This document shows positions 50,343-59,201 of a stretch of DNA of 64,000 nucleotides, piece after piece. This DNA comes from Pseudomonas frederiksbergensis (GTDB lineage: Bacteria; Pseudomonadota; Gammaproteobacteria; Pseudomonadales; Pseudomonadaceae), in NCBI RefSeq assembly GCF_003732275.1, contig NZ_MOBM01000023.1, forward strand, positions 1-64,000, written 5' to 3'. The notes beneath the pieces are model-generated. The model saw nothing but the letters and a program-made list of their open reading frames with translations, had not been told where the DNA came from and ran no database searches. The position numbers and the translations under genes were made by a program. Each line of letters starts with the position of its first letter. Positions within the stretch are counted from its first letter, which is position 1.

Positions 50343-51746
50343 ATGAGCTGCGTCAATGATTTGCACGATCTATCAGCGGTGCAACTGTTGGTGTTGTTCG
50401 CCAGCAAGGAGCTGTCGCCGCTGGAGTACTACGACCATTTACTGGCCCATATCGAGCGCTGGGAACCCCACATTAACGCGTTGTACGCCTTTGACCCGCA
50501 ACGGGTCCGGGACCAGGCGGCCGCTGCCAGCGGGCGCTGGAGCCGGGGCCAGCGCCGAGGCCTGCTCGACGGCCTGCCCGTGACGCTCAAGGAGTTGATA
50601 GCGACGCAAGGCGACTGCATTCCCCTGGGCTGCGCCGCTACCGAGTTGACCCCGGCCACCGTCGACGCGCCACCGGCGGCGCGGATGCGTGAGGCGGGGG
50701 CGATTGTCCTGGGCAAGACAACGGTGCCGGACTACGGCATGTTGTCATCAGGGCTGTCGAGTTTCCACGGCGTAACACGCAATCCCTGGAATCTGGCGAA
50801 CAATCCTGGAGGCTCCAGTGCCGGTGCTGCTGCGGCGGCAGCGGCCGGCTATGGTCCATTGCATGTCGGCACCGACATTGGCGGTTCGGTCCGTTTGCCC
50901 GCTGCCTGGTGCGCCCTGGTGGGGTTCAAGCCGACACTCGGGCGCATCCCCATCGACCCGTATTACACCGGCCGCTGTGCCGGGCCCATGACCCGCACCA
51001 TGGACGACTGCGCACTGATGATGCGCTACCTGTCCCATCCCGATACGCGGGACGCCACCAGCCTGCTACCGGAAAAAGGTGATTGGGGACTGGGACGGTT
51101 GTCGGTCCAAGGGCTGAAAATCGGTCTGATGCTCGACCCCGGCTGTGGCATTCAACCGGACGAACAGACGTGCTCGGCGGTTCGGGAAGCGGCACGCCTA
51201 TTCGAAAGCCAAGGCGCCCAGATACGTCATATCAAGCCACTGATGGATCGCGCCGTACTCCAGGGCCTGGATCATTTCTGGCAGGCGCGGCAGTGGAGTC
51301 AGTTGCAGGCCCTGAGCCCCGAGCGGTTCGATCAAGTCTTGCCCTACATACGCGACTGGGCGGCGGCGGCCGAGAGCCTGACCGCCGTGCAGGCGGTCGA
51401 GGGGTTCAACCAGACGTTCGAAATCCGACGCCGGGCAGCCGAAGTCTTTCATGATGTCGACCTGGTGTTGTCGCCGACGAACCAGGTCAGTGCCTTTGCG
51501 GCTGAATGGGCTTCGCCCACCAATGACCCGCGCCTGCCGTTCGAGCACATCGTCTTTACCGTACCCTGGAACATGGGCGAGCAGCCGGCGCTGTCGATCA
51601 ACTGCGGCTTTACCGACCAAGGCATGCCGATCGGTCTGCAGATGATCGCCCCACGCTTCGCTGACCAGTGGTTGCTTCAGCTCGGCAAAGCCTATGAAAA
51701 CTGGCGCGGCACGATTCGGCACTGGCCCAAACCGCCGTATCACTGA
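50343..51746 (+). CDS. Amidase signature family enzyme
   Basis: A 467-residue amidase hydrolysing a C-N amide bond. The Ser-cisSer-Lys triad is visible: Lys in VTLKEL near residue 82, the cis-Ser in NNPGGSSAGAAA and the nucleophilic Ser in GTDIGGSVRLPA. K is followed by E rather than the common D. There is no signal peptide, so it acts in the cytoplasm, fitting import by the upstream MFS. The substrate is unknown; family members act on amino-acid amides, aryl amides or Gln-tRNA, but length and lack of a GatB neighbour argue against GatA. Confidence 0.9.
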   Translation: MSCVNDLHDLSAVQLLVLFASKELSPLEYYDHLLAHIERWEPHINALYAFDPQRVRDQAAAASGRWSRGQRRGLLDGLPVTLKELIATQGDCIPLGCAATELTPATVDAPPAARMREAGAIVLGKTTVPDYGMLSSGLSSFHGVTRNPWNLANNPGGSSAGAAAAAAAGYGPLHVGTDIGGSVRLPAAWCALVGFKPTLGRIPIDPYYTGRCAGPMTRTMDDCALMMRYLSHPDTRDATSLLPEKGDWGLGRLSVQGLKIGLMLDPGCGIQPDEQTCSAVREAARLFESQGAQIRHIKPLMDRAVLQGLDHFWQARQWSQLQALSPERFDQVLPYIRDWAAAAESLTAVQAVEGFNQTFEIRRRAAEVFHDVDLVLSPTNQVSAFAAEWASPTNDPRLPFEHIVFTVPWNMGEQPALSINCGFTDQGMPIGLQMIAPRFADQWLLQLGKAYENWRGTIRHWPKPPYH

Positions 51747-51827
51747 AACCTTTTTTATCGCCCTCGCCGTAAACGGTGCCTGGACTGGCAGTTTGCGTCT
51801 GGCTTTTTCCCCTAGAGATTTATCGAA

Positions 51828-53186
51828 ATGGATTTTCGTGTACTTCTGATGGCCGGCGTAGCCGTCGGCAGCCCTTTGCTTGCCACCGCGGGCGAAGCGG
51901 TGACCACGCAAGACGAGGCTCCGGGATTTATCGACGGCAGCCATTTGGGGCTGAACTTGCGCCATTACTATGCCAACCAGCACACCCGACGTTCTACCTA
52001 TCTGAGGATCAAGAAAGCCGATGGCCTGGAGCGGACCCGCATCCGTGAAACCTGGGTGCAGACCGCGATGCTCAACTACAGCTCCGGATATACCCAGGGG
52101 CCGATCGGCTTCGGGCTGGACGCCTCATTGTTCAGTGCTGTCAATCTGGAGCGAGGACATGGGCGTGTCGCCAATGGCGGCGATCGAGTGCTGGTTGATA
52201 GCGACGGCGATGCGGTGCCGACCTGGAGCCGATTGGGGGTCGGTGATCTGCGGTTGCGTTTTTCCAGTACTGAAATAAAGGCCGGGCGCTTGCTCACCGA
52301 CAACCCTATTCTGCGCTACAAGGATAATCGCGCCCTGCCCTCGAGCTTTCAGGGCGTAGGCCTGTTCAGCAACGAACTCGATTGGCTGTCATTGCAGGCA
52401 GGCAGCTTCGAACGGGCGATTCCTCGTACCGGTACCGGCAGCGAAAAACTCACCACCACCTTCGGTAACCGGGCGTATTCGGGGTCGCGTATTTCCTACC
52501 TCGGAGGAGTGGCCAAAACCCCTTACGGTCTGGACGTCAGCCTCTACACCTCACGCTTCGAGGACATGTGGCAGCAGACCTATCTGGGATTGACCCAGTT
52601 GATCGGGGATCGACGCGAGATTGCGCTCAAGACTGCACTGAATTACTACCACACCGAGGACCAGGGCGAGCAGCGCCTGGGCTACATCGACAATGACGCC
52701 TTCAGCCTGGCGTTCACCGCATCGCATCAGGCCCACAGCCTGACTCTGGCCTGGCAGCAGGTGTTTGGCGACGAGTATTTCGATTACGTCTGGGAGTCCA
52801 CGGGCAATTACATGGCCAACTCGTTGTACTCGGACTACAACGGCCCGAACGAGAAGTCCTGGCAACTGCGCTACGACCTGGATCTGGCGTCCTTCGGGGT
52901 ACCGGGCCTGACTACCAGTCTGTGGCACGCAAAGGGCTGGGACATCGACGGCACCCATTACAGCGGCGACCGTAACGGGCGCAATACCGGTTACAACGTG
53001 CGGGGTCTGGACAATGCCAAACACGATGAGAACGGTTTAATGGTGGCGTACGTGGTGCAATCCGGCGCACTGAAAAACGCGGTGTTTCGCACTATCGTCT
53101 ACAACCATCGGGCCACGGGCGGGCAGATCGACGGTAGCTACGACGAGGTTCGCCTGGTGGCGAATCTGCCGATGTGGATTTTTTGA
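51828..53186 (+). CDS. OprD family outer-membrane porin
   Basis: A 452-residue 18-strand porin with a short signal peptide (MDFRVLLMAGVAVGSPLLATAG). The blocks FIDGSHLGLNLRHYYANQHTRR, RIRETWVQTAMLNYSSGYTQGPIGFGLDASLFSAV and LVANLPMWIF are typical of OprD. OprD-type channels pass amino acids, aromatic acids and small carboxylates. It is the third gene of the MFS-amidase-porin unit, giving outer-membrane entry for the same substrate. Confidence 0.92.
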   Translation: MDFRVLLMAGVAVGSPLLATAGEAVTTQDEAPGFIDGSHLGLNLRHYYANQHTRRSTYLRIKKADGLERTRIRETWVQTAMLNYSSGYTQGPIGFGLDASLFSAVNLERGHGRVANGGDRVLVDSDGDAVPTWSRLGVGDLRLRFSSTEIKAGRLLTDNPILRYKDNRALPSSFQGVGLFSNELDWLSLQAGSFERAIPRTGTGSEKLTTTFGNRAYSGSRISYLGGVAKTPYGLDVSLYTSRFEDMWQQTYLGLTQLIGDRREIALKTALNYYHTEDQGEQRLGYIDNDAFSLAFTASHQAHSLTLAWQQVFGDEYFDYVWESTGNYMANSLYSDYNGPNEKSWQLRYDLDLASFGVPGLTTSLWHAKGWDIDGTHYSGDRNGRNTGYNVRGLDNAKHDENGLMVAYVVQSGALKNAVFRTIVYNHRATGGQIDGSYDEVRLVANLPMWIF

Positions 53187-53198
53187 GGCGGGCTTTTT

Positions 53199-53221
53199 GG
53201 GCCGAACAGAATCATCGGCCC
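53199..53221. repeat. Inverted repeat between OprD and fsr genes
   Basis: GGGCCGA / TCGGCCC with a 9-nt spacer, without a T tract on either strand. A second inverted repeat (CTGTGG / CCACAG at 53235-53240 and 53264-53269) follows and looks like a REP remnant. The two lie between convergent genes. Confidence 0.4.
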
Positions 53222-53284
53222 CACTTGCGAAACACTGTGGAAGTTTAGCGAGCTCGCCGGTTCCCACAGTCGCGGGGTGTTGGT

Positions 53285-54502
53285 TCAAACTTTTTTGGTT
53301 CTTGGCAGAAAGATCGCCAACACCCCAAACAGCGGCAAGAACGAACACAGGAAATACACATACTCGATGCCGTGGACATCCGCCAGATGCCCGAGCAACG
53401 CCGCGCCAATCCCGCCGAAGCCGAACATCAGGCCGAAGAACACCCCGGCAATCATCCCGACATTCCCCGGCACCAGTTCTTGCGCATACACCACAATGGC
53501 CGAGAACGCCGAAGCCAGGATGAAACCAATCACCACGCTCAGGACGCTGGTCCAGAACAGATCGACGTGGGGCAGCATCAGGGTGAACGGTGCGACGCCA
53601 AGGATCGAGAACCAGATCACCGCCTTGCGCCCGATCTTGTCGCCGATCGGCCCGCCGAAGAAGGTCCCCGCCGCTACTGCGCCGAGAAACAGGAACAGGT
53701 GCAGCTGCGAACTGGCCACCGACAAGTCGAATTTTTCAATCAGATAGAACGTGAAGTAACTGGTGAGGCTGGCCATGTAGAAATACTTGGAGAACACCAG
53801 CAACCCGAGTACCACCAGTGCGCTGATCACCCGGCCTTTCGACAAGCCGTGAGTCGCAGCCTGACCTTGTTTGAGCTTGAACAGGTTCAGATGGTTGGCG
53901 TACCAACGGCTGATCCGATACAGCACGAACAGCGCAAACAGCGCGAACAATCCGAACCAGGCCACATGCCCCTGACCGTAGGGAATGATGATCGCCGCCG
54001 CCAGCAACGGCCCGAAAGCCGAGCCCGCATTACCGCCGACCTGAAACGTCGACTGCGCCAGGCCGAAGCGCCCACCCGAGGCTAGTCGCGCCACACGAGA
54101 AGCTTCCGGGTGAAAGGTCGATGAGCCGACACCGATCAACCCCGCCGCCAGCAGAATCATCGGGAAGCTACCGACCACAGACATCATCAGAATGCCGATC
54201 AATGTGCAGACAGTACCGGCCGGCAACAGCCAGGGTTTTGGATGACGATCAGTGTGGTAACCGACCCATGGCTGCAACAGCGAGGCCGTCAGTTGAAAAG
54301 TCAGAGTGATCAGGCCGATCTGGGTGAAGGTCAGGCCATAGCTGGCCTTGAGCATCGGATAGATCGACGGCAATACCGCCTGAATCAAGTCGTTGATCAA
54401 ATGCGCCAGCGCCACCGCGCCGATGATGCGCATGACCAGCGGACTGCTTTGTGAAGTGGCCGGCGCCGACGTAACGGCGGACTGAGTGTTGCTGATAGCC
54501 AT
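53285..54502 (-). CDS. fsr: Fosmidomycin resistance protein-type MFS transporter
   Basis: A 405-residue, 12-segment MFS efflux protein. The N-terminal AHLINDLIQAVLPSIYPMLKASYGLTFTQIGLI and the block GVGSSTFHPEASRVARLASGGRFG are characteristic of Fsr, which exports fosmidomycin and related compounds. It is divergent from the chemoreceptor at 54827. The natural substrate is unclear. Confidence 0.9.
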   Translation of the reverse strand: MAISNTQSAVTSAPATSQSSPLVMRIIGAVALAHLINDLIQAVLPSIYPMLKASYGLTFTQIGLITLTFQLTASLLQPWVGYHTDRHPKPWLLPAGTVCTLIGILMMSVVGSFPMILLAAGLIGVGSSTFHPEASRVARLASGGRFGLAQSTFQVGGNAGSAFGPLLAAAIIIPYGQGHVAWFGLFALFALFVLYRISRWYANHLNLFKLKQGQAATHGLSKGRVISALVVLGLLVFSKYFYMASLTSYFTFYLIEKFDLSVASSQLHLFLFLGAVAAGTFFGGPIGDKIGRKAVIWFSILGVAPFTLMLPHVDLFWTSVLSVVIGFILASAFSAIVVYAQELVPGNVGMIAGVFFGLMFGFGGIGAALLGHLADVHGIEYVYFLCSFLPLFGVLAIFLPRTKKV

Positions 54503-54826
54503 GAGAGTTTCCGTACTGCGGATGGGTGCGCACTGGCAGGCCGCTCAATGTGCCATTTTTCGGTGCAGTTGCGCCATCCCCTTAGCCTGCTAACGACTTC
54601 AAAAAAAGAAGGTGATAGCGCAACGCCATGGTCTGAATCTTGCCTTGTTTATTCGCTTCAACGCGGCCCCTTACAAAGGGAACCGAGAATGGGAAGTTTC
54701 GCTACAGAGTCGGCCTACAGAGCGGACCTAGGTGAACTTTCGAGGCCTTTTAGAAGGGCACAAGTCGCGGTCGCAATGACCTCGACGCACGCCAATGGCG
54801 CGTGGTGTCCAGAGGAGTCATGGGGC
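54503..54826 (+). other. 324-bp intergenic region between fsr and the chemoreceptor
   Basis: It should hold both divergent promoters. An open frame extends upstream from the chemoreceptor to 54548, but the translated part looks non-coding. No sigma28 (flagellar) promoter or palindrome could be chosen with confidence. Confidence 0.45.
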
Positions 54827-56884
54827 ATGCAGGCTTTTTTATCACCGGGGATCGGGCTGCTGGGGCGTTTTGGCTTCGCGCGCAAATTTCAGCTGCTGTT
54901 TCTGCTGTTTATCCTGCCACTCGCAGGCAGTCTGTGGATGATCGGTCAGGATTATCGTGACAAGTTGAATCTGATCTCGGGCGAGCGCGCCGGGGTTCGT
55001 CAATTGCTTGCCCTGGATGCGCTCGACAATCTGCTCGCCGCCCAGCGTGACCGCGCCGCTCGTTGGCGCGCCACCGAAACCAATCGCCAGCCGACCCCCG
55101 CAACCATCGCGGCGATGGCAGCGTTCGACACGGTTCAGCCGGCCGTCGCCCAAGCCACCACGGACCTGGGCAATGCCCTGAAAACCGAAGGCGCCGAGGG
55201 CCAAATCCTCACCCGCTATCAGGCCCTGCAAACCGCGCTCACCGGCCTGGACTCGAAAAGCCTGAGCAGTGTCGGTTGGTGGCCGGACGGTTACGATCGC
55301 TTCACCAATGCCTTGAGTGCTCTGCAAGCCTTGCGCGAACAAATCGCCATGGACAATCGCCTGACCCTCGCGCCATGGCTGGAAACCTGGTTGCTGACGC
55401 AGATTTCCACTCAACACGCGCCGGACCTGATCGAACGGGTCGGACGCCTCGCCGCGGTCGGCCAGGCGTCGGTGGTGTCCGGGCAGTTCACCCTGCAAAG
55501 CCGCCTGCAACTGCGGGACTTGCGCAGCCGCATCGGCGATGCCCGGGAGCAGCTTGTTAAAACGGCTGGCCTGCTGGAAGCGCGTCTGCCCAGCGCCTTG
55601 CAAATCTGGGCCGGGCAATACCACGACAGCCTCAAGCACCTGGACGCCAGTTTGAAAGTGCTGGACGAAGGCGTCTTCGGCGGTAGCATCAACCTCAAGC
55701 CGGAAGACTTTGAACGCAGTCTCGACGCCCTCCTCGGCGACCTCGCCTCACTGCGCCAGCAATCGTTGGTTTCGCTGGATCAGCGGCTGGATTACTACCA
55801 TGGCTCAGCCATCCGCCAATTCATCCTGGTGGCGACAGTTTTTGGCTGCCTGCTATTGGCCGCGCTGTACCTGTTCATCTGTTTGCAGGCCTCGATCCGT
55901 CGCAGCGCCAGCGGCATCACGCTGTTGGCCGAAGCATTGCGTGACGGCAACCTGAGCCTGCAAGTGCCGGTGCAAGGCCGCGACGAACTGGCGGCGATCA
56001 GCACGGCCCTGAATGTCGCGGTAGTGCAATTGCGCAACAGCCTGCTGGGGGTCGATCACGAAACCTTGCAACTGAGCAACGCGGTGCGCACCCTCAACGA
56101 CCACTCCAGCGGCGCCCTCGGCGAAGTCGAGGCTCAGCAGTTGCAAATCAGCCAGATCGCCGCTGCAGCCACGCAACTGGCGGCCACCTCTCAAGGTGTC
56201 GCTCAGAGCTGCGAACAGGCCTCAGGCAGCGCTCAACATACCCAGCGCATCGCCGCCGACAGTAGCCGCGACAGTCAACGCACGACAGCGAGCATTCAGC
56301 AGCTCAATCAGCGTTTGAATGACACCGCCGCGGCACTGGGTCGGGTCAGCGAGCAGGGGCAGCAGATTCAATTGGTGGTCGATACCATTCGCGGCGTGGC
56401 CGAACAGACCAACCTGCTGGCCCTCAACGCCGCCATCGAGGCCGCACGGGCCGGTGAGCAAGGTCGCGGTTTTGCGGTGGTGGCCGATGAAGTGCGCAGC
56501 CTGTCGCAACGCACCCAGTCCTCCACCGCGCAAATCGCCGGCACCGTCGACAGCCTGCGCAGCACCGTCAGCGAAGCGGTAAGCCTGATGGAAGCCGCCT
56601 GCGGCCAGGCACAATCGGATGCGCTAGCCGTCACTGGTCTCGGCGAGCGCCTGGGGGAAATCGCCAGCGCGGTACAGAGCGTCACCGATACCCTGGCGCA
56701 GATCGCCACCGCTGTCGAAGAGCAAGCGAGCACCGCCGATGAAGTCAGCGGCAACATCCAGCAAGTCGATCAGGCGGCCGTACGCTTGCTTGAAGGCGCA
56801 CGGGCGGTGAACCTCGCGGCGGACACCTTGAGTCAGGGCAGCAAGGCCTTGAGTGCGAATACCGGAAGATTTCAGCTCGGTTGA
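54827..56884 (+). CDS. Methyl-accepting chemotaxis protein with long helical sensor
   Basis: A 685-residue chemoreceptor from the ATG at 54827 (GAGGAG 9 nt upstream). Transmembrane segment 1 (FQLLFLLFILPLAGSLWMI) is at about 23-40 and segment 2 at about 333-354. The periplasmic domain between them is about 290 residues, mostly helical, with an NIT-like or helical-bimodular look (repeated LDALDNLLAAQRDRAARWRATE). HAMP follows, and the signalling tip is GVAEQTNLLALNAAIEAARAG. The ligand is unknown. Confidence 0.9.
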   Translation: MQAFLSPGIGLLGRFGFARKFQLLFLLFILPLAGSLWMIGQDYRDKLNLISGERAGVRQLLALDALDNLLAAQRDRAARWRATETNRQPTPATIAAMAAFDTVQPAVAQATTDLGNALKTEGAEGQILTRYQALQTALTGLDSKSLSSVGWWPDGYDRFTNALSALQALREQIAMDNRLTLAPWLETWLLTQISTQHAPDLIERVGRLAAVGQASVVSGQFTLQSRLQLRDLRSRIGDAREQLVKTAGLLEARLPSALQIWAGQYHDSLKHLDASLKVLDEGVFGGSINLKPEDFERSLDALLGDLASLRQQSLVSLDQRLDYYHGSAIRQFILVATVFGCLLLAALYLFICLQASIRRSASGITLLAEALRDGNLSLQVPVQGRDELAAISTALNVAVVQLRNSLLGVDHETLQLSNAVRTLNDHSSGALGEVEAQQLQISQIAAAATQLAATSQGVAQSCEQASGSAQHTQRIAADSSRDSQRTTASIQQLNQRLNDTAAALGRVSEQGQQIQLVVDTIRGVAEQTNLLALNAAIEAARAGEQGRGFAVVADEVRSLSQRTQSSTAQIAGTVDSLRSTVSEAVSLMEAACGQAQSDALAVTGLGERLGEIASAVQSVTDTLAQIATAVEEQASTADEVSGNIQQVDQAAVRLLEGARAVNLAADTLSQGSKALSANTGRFQLG

Positions 56885-56960
56885 TGCCCTCCCCTGACCC
56901 GATTTTTCGGGTCAGCGGGATAAGCGGTTGAAAGTGTGGAGAAATATTTTAAATTTACGC

Positions 56961-56989
56961 TTGACGCATCTTCGTTCCAGGTGAATAAT
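56961..56989 (+). promoter_or_regulatory. Promoter of tRNA-Met
   Basis: TTGACG (56961-56966), 17-bp spacer, AATAAT (56984-56989), 11 bp before the mature tRNA end. Confidence 0.7.
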
Positions 56990-57000
56990 GCGCGCCACTT

Positions 57001-57077
57001 GGCTACATAGCTCAGTTGGTTAGAGCATAGCATTCATAATGCTGGGGTCCGGGGTTCAAGTCCCTGTGTAGCCACCA
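57001..57077 (+). tRNA. tRNA-Met (CAT anticodon)
   Basis: A 77-nt cloverleaf: acceptor GGCTACA / TGTAGCC, anticodon stem TAGCA / TGCTG with loop TTCATAA (anticodon CAT), T-arm CGGGG TTCAAGT CCCTG, encoded CCA. The acceptor lacks the unpaired C1-A72 of initiator tRNA, so it is elongator tRNA-Met. A lysidine-modified tRNA-Ile2 also has CAT and cannot be strictly excluded by eye. Confidence 0.93.
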
Positions 57078-57086
57078 AGTACTAAA

Positions 57087-57117
57087 AACGGCTTACCGAA
57101 AGGTAGGCCGTTTTTTT
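57087..57117 (+). terminator. Rho-independent terminator of tRNA-Met
   Basis: AACGGCtTACC / GGTAgGCCGTT stem with GAAA tetraloop and a seven-T tract. The core GGCTTACC...GGTAGGCC recurs in the terminator at 59093-59121. Confidence 0.93.
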
Positions 57118-57209
57118 ATGCCTCGAGAAAAGTGGTATTCGTTTCAAGACCGCGGACCTGATTTGCGTCGCTCCCCTCAGGTCGATAAAGTCCCCGGACC
57201 TTTTATCCC

Positions 57210-59072
57210 ATGGACGGAGTGCTCCGCGTGTTCTCAGCCTTCCACTTGAGCCGCTATCGCCTGTCAGCCTTTTCGCTGATCGCCACCGCTTTAACCCTCG
57301 TCGCCTGCAACGCCCCGCCCACTTCGCCGCCAATCTCTACCCTGCCGGTCGCGCCGGAAAGCGCCTCCGGTTATCGCATCGACCTGCAGACCCGGCACGC
57401 CTCGAAACACATGGCCGCAGCCGCCAACCCGCTGGCAGCCGAAGCCGGGCGAGAGATGCTGCGTGAGGGTGGCTCGGCGATTGATGCGGCCATTGCCATG
57501 CAAGCGGTGTTGACGCTGGTCGAGCCGCAATCGTCGGGTATCGGCGGTGGCGCGTTGATTGTGCTGTGGGATGGCAAGGCTGTGCGTACTTATGACGGTC
57601 GCGAAACCGCTCCGGCCGGCGCCACCGAGAAACTGTTCCTGCAAGCAGACGGCAAACCGATGCCGTTCACCCAGGCGCAGATCGGCGGGCGCTCGGTGGG
57701 GACGCCGGGTGTGTTGCGGGCGCTGGAGCTGGCCCATCAGAAGCACGGTCGCCTGCCGTGGGCGAAGTTGTTCGAGCCCGCCATCAAACTGGCCGAACAA
57801 GGCTTCGCCATTTCGCCACGACTGCATCAGTTAATCGCGGCAGACGCATTCATACAGCGTTCACCCGACATGGCCGCCTACTTCCTGAATACCGATGGCA
57901 GCCCGAAAGCCATCGGTACACCGCTGAAAAATCCGGCACTCGCCGCGGTGTTCAAGCGCATCGCCAAGGAAGGTCCCGACGCCCTGTACAAAGGGCCAAT
58001 CGCGAAAGAGATCGTCGCCAAGGTTCAGGGCCACGCCAACCCCGGCAGCCTGTCGCTGAACGATCTCCAAGGCTACAAGGCCAAGGAACGCGGACCGCTT
58101 TGCACCGACTACAAACGCTGGCAGGTCTGCGGCATGCCACCACCGTCGTCGGGCGGGATCGCCGTGGCGCAAATTCTCGGCACCTTGCAGGCGTTGGAAA
58201 CCCGCGACCCGCGCTTTGCCCTGGCATCACTCAAACCGCTCAAGACCAGCAAACCAGCGGGCATCGAACCAGCCCCAGAAGCTGTGCATCTGATCGCCGA
58301 AGCCGAGCGCCTGGCTTACGCCGACCGAGCGCAGTATGTCGCCGACACCGACTTCGTACCCGTGCCGGTAAAAGGTCTGATCGACCCGACTTATCTGGCC
58401 AGCCGCGCCGCGCTGATTGGTGACCGCAGCATGGGCCAGGCCAAACCCGGCACCCCGCCGGGGATTCAGATTGCCTACGCGCCGGACCGCTCGCCACTGC
58501 GCATCTCTACCTCGCAAGTGGTGGCGGTCGATGACGAAGGTGGCGCCGTGTCCATGACCACCACCGTGGAAGCAGCGTTTGGCTCGCACCTGATGGTCCA
58601 GGGTTTTCTGCTCAACAACCAGATGACCGACTTCTCGTTCATCTCCGAAGAGAACGGGCAAAAAGTTGCCAACCGCGTCGAACCGGGCAAACGCCCCCGT
58701 TCGTCCATGGCACCCACACTGATCTTCGACCGCCAGAGCGGCGAGTTCCTGGCCACCGTCGGCTCCCCCGGTGGCTCGCAGATCATCGAATACGTGGCCA
58801 AATCCACCATCGGCCTGCTCGACTGGAACCTCGACCCGCAAACGGCCATCAACCTGCCCAACTTCGGCAGCCGTAACGGCCCGACCGAACTGGAACAGGG
58901 GCAGTTCAGCACAGAGCTGATTCAGTCACTGAAGGACAAAGGACACAGCGTGAATGAGATCGACATGACCAGCGGGACTCAGGCGATTGTTCGGGTCAAG
59001 GATGCGCAGGGGAAAGCGGTGTTGGCCGGCGGGGCTGACCCGCGACGCGAGGGGGAAGCGCTGGGGGATTGA
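57210..59072 (+). CDS. ggt: Gamma-glutamyltransferase
   Basis: A 620-residue N-terminal nucleophile hydrolase cleaving gamma-glutamyl bonds of glutathione and related compounds. The N-terminal signal ends in ALTLVAC, a lipobox, so a periplasmic lipoprotein is likely. The self-cleavage site and catalytic Thr lie in SMTTTVEAAFGSHLMVQGF, and LVEPQSSGIGGGALIV is typical of the large subunit. ATG at 57210 and GTG at 57228 are both possible starts; GGAG sits before the GTG. It lies just after tRNA-Met, with its own transcription unit ended by a terminator. Confidence 0.93.
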   Translation: MDGVLRVFSAFHLSRYRLSAFSLIATALTLVACNAPPTSPPISTLPVAPESASGYRIDLQTRHASKHMAAAANPLAAEAGREMLREGGSAIDAAIAMQAVLTLVEPQSSGIGGGALIVLWDGKAVRTYDGRETAPAGATEKLFLQADGKPMPFTQAQIGGRSVGTPGVLRALELAHQKHGRLPWAKLFEPAIKLAEQGFAISPRLHQLIAADAFIQRSPDMAAYFLNTDGSPKAIGTPLKNPALAAVFKRIAKEGPDALYKGPIAKEIVAKVQGHANPGSLSLNDLQGYKAKERGPLCTDYKRWQVCGMPPPSSGGIAVAQILGTLQALETRDPRFALASLKPLKTSKPAGIEPAPEAVHLIAEAERLAYADRAQYVADTDFVPVPVKGLIDPTYLASRAALIGDRSMGQAKPGTPPGIQIAYAPDRSPLRISTSQVVAVDDEGGAVSMTTTVEAAFGSHLMVQGFLLNNQMTDFSFISEENGQKVANRVEPGKRPRSSMAPTLIFDRQSGEFLATVGSPGGSQIIEYVAKSTIGLLDWNLDPQTAINLPNFGSRNGPTELEQGQFSTELIQSLKDKGHSVNEIDMTSGTQAIVRVKDAQGKAVLAGGADPRREGEALGD

Positions 59073-59092
59073 GTCGTACGCAGGAATAAGAA

Positions 59093-59121
59093 AAGGCTTA
59101 CCGGGGAGGTAGGCCTTTTTT
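59093..59121 (+). terminator. Rho-independent terminator of ggt
   Basis: AAGGCtTACC / GGTAgGCCTT stem with GGGGA loop and six Ts, convergent with the BdlA-like gene. Confidence 0.93.
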
Positions 59122-59201
59122 ATTGGCGAAGAATCCAAGTCTGATCAAGCCGCAAAAGCAGGCCTGACCTTTTTAGGGCTATTCATGGCGGACAGATAAC
59201 A

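Noticed and set aside
57001..57077. tRNA-Ile2 instead of tRNA-Met for the CAT anticodon gene
   Set aside because: Sequence and synteny fit elongator tRNA-Met; lysidine-type tRNA-Ile cannot be distinguished fully by eye but is less likely.
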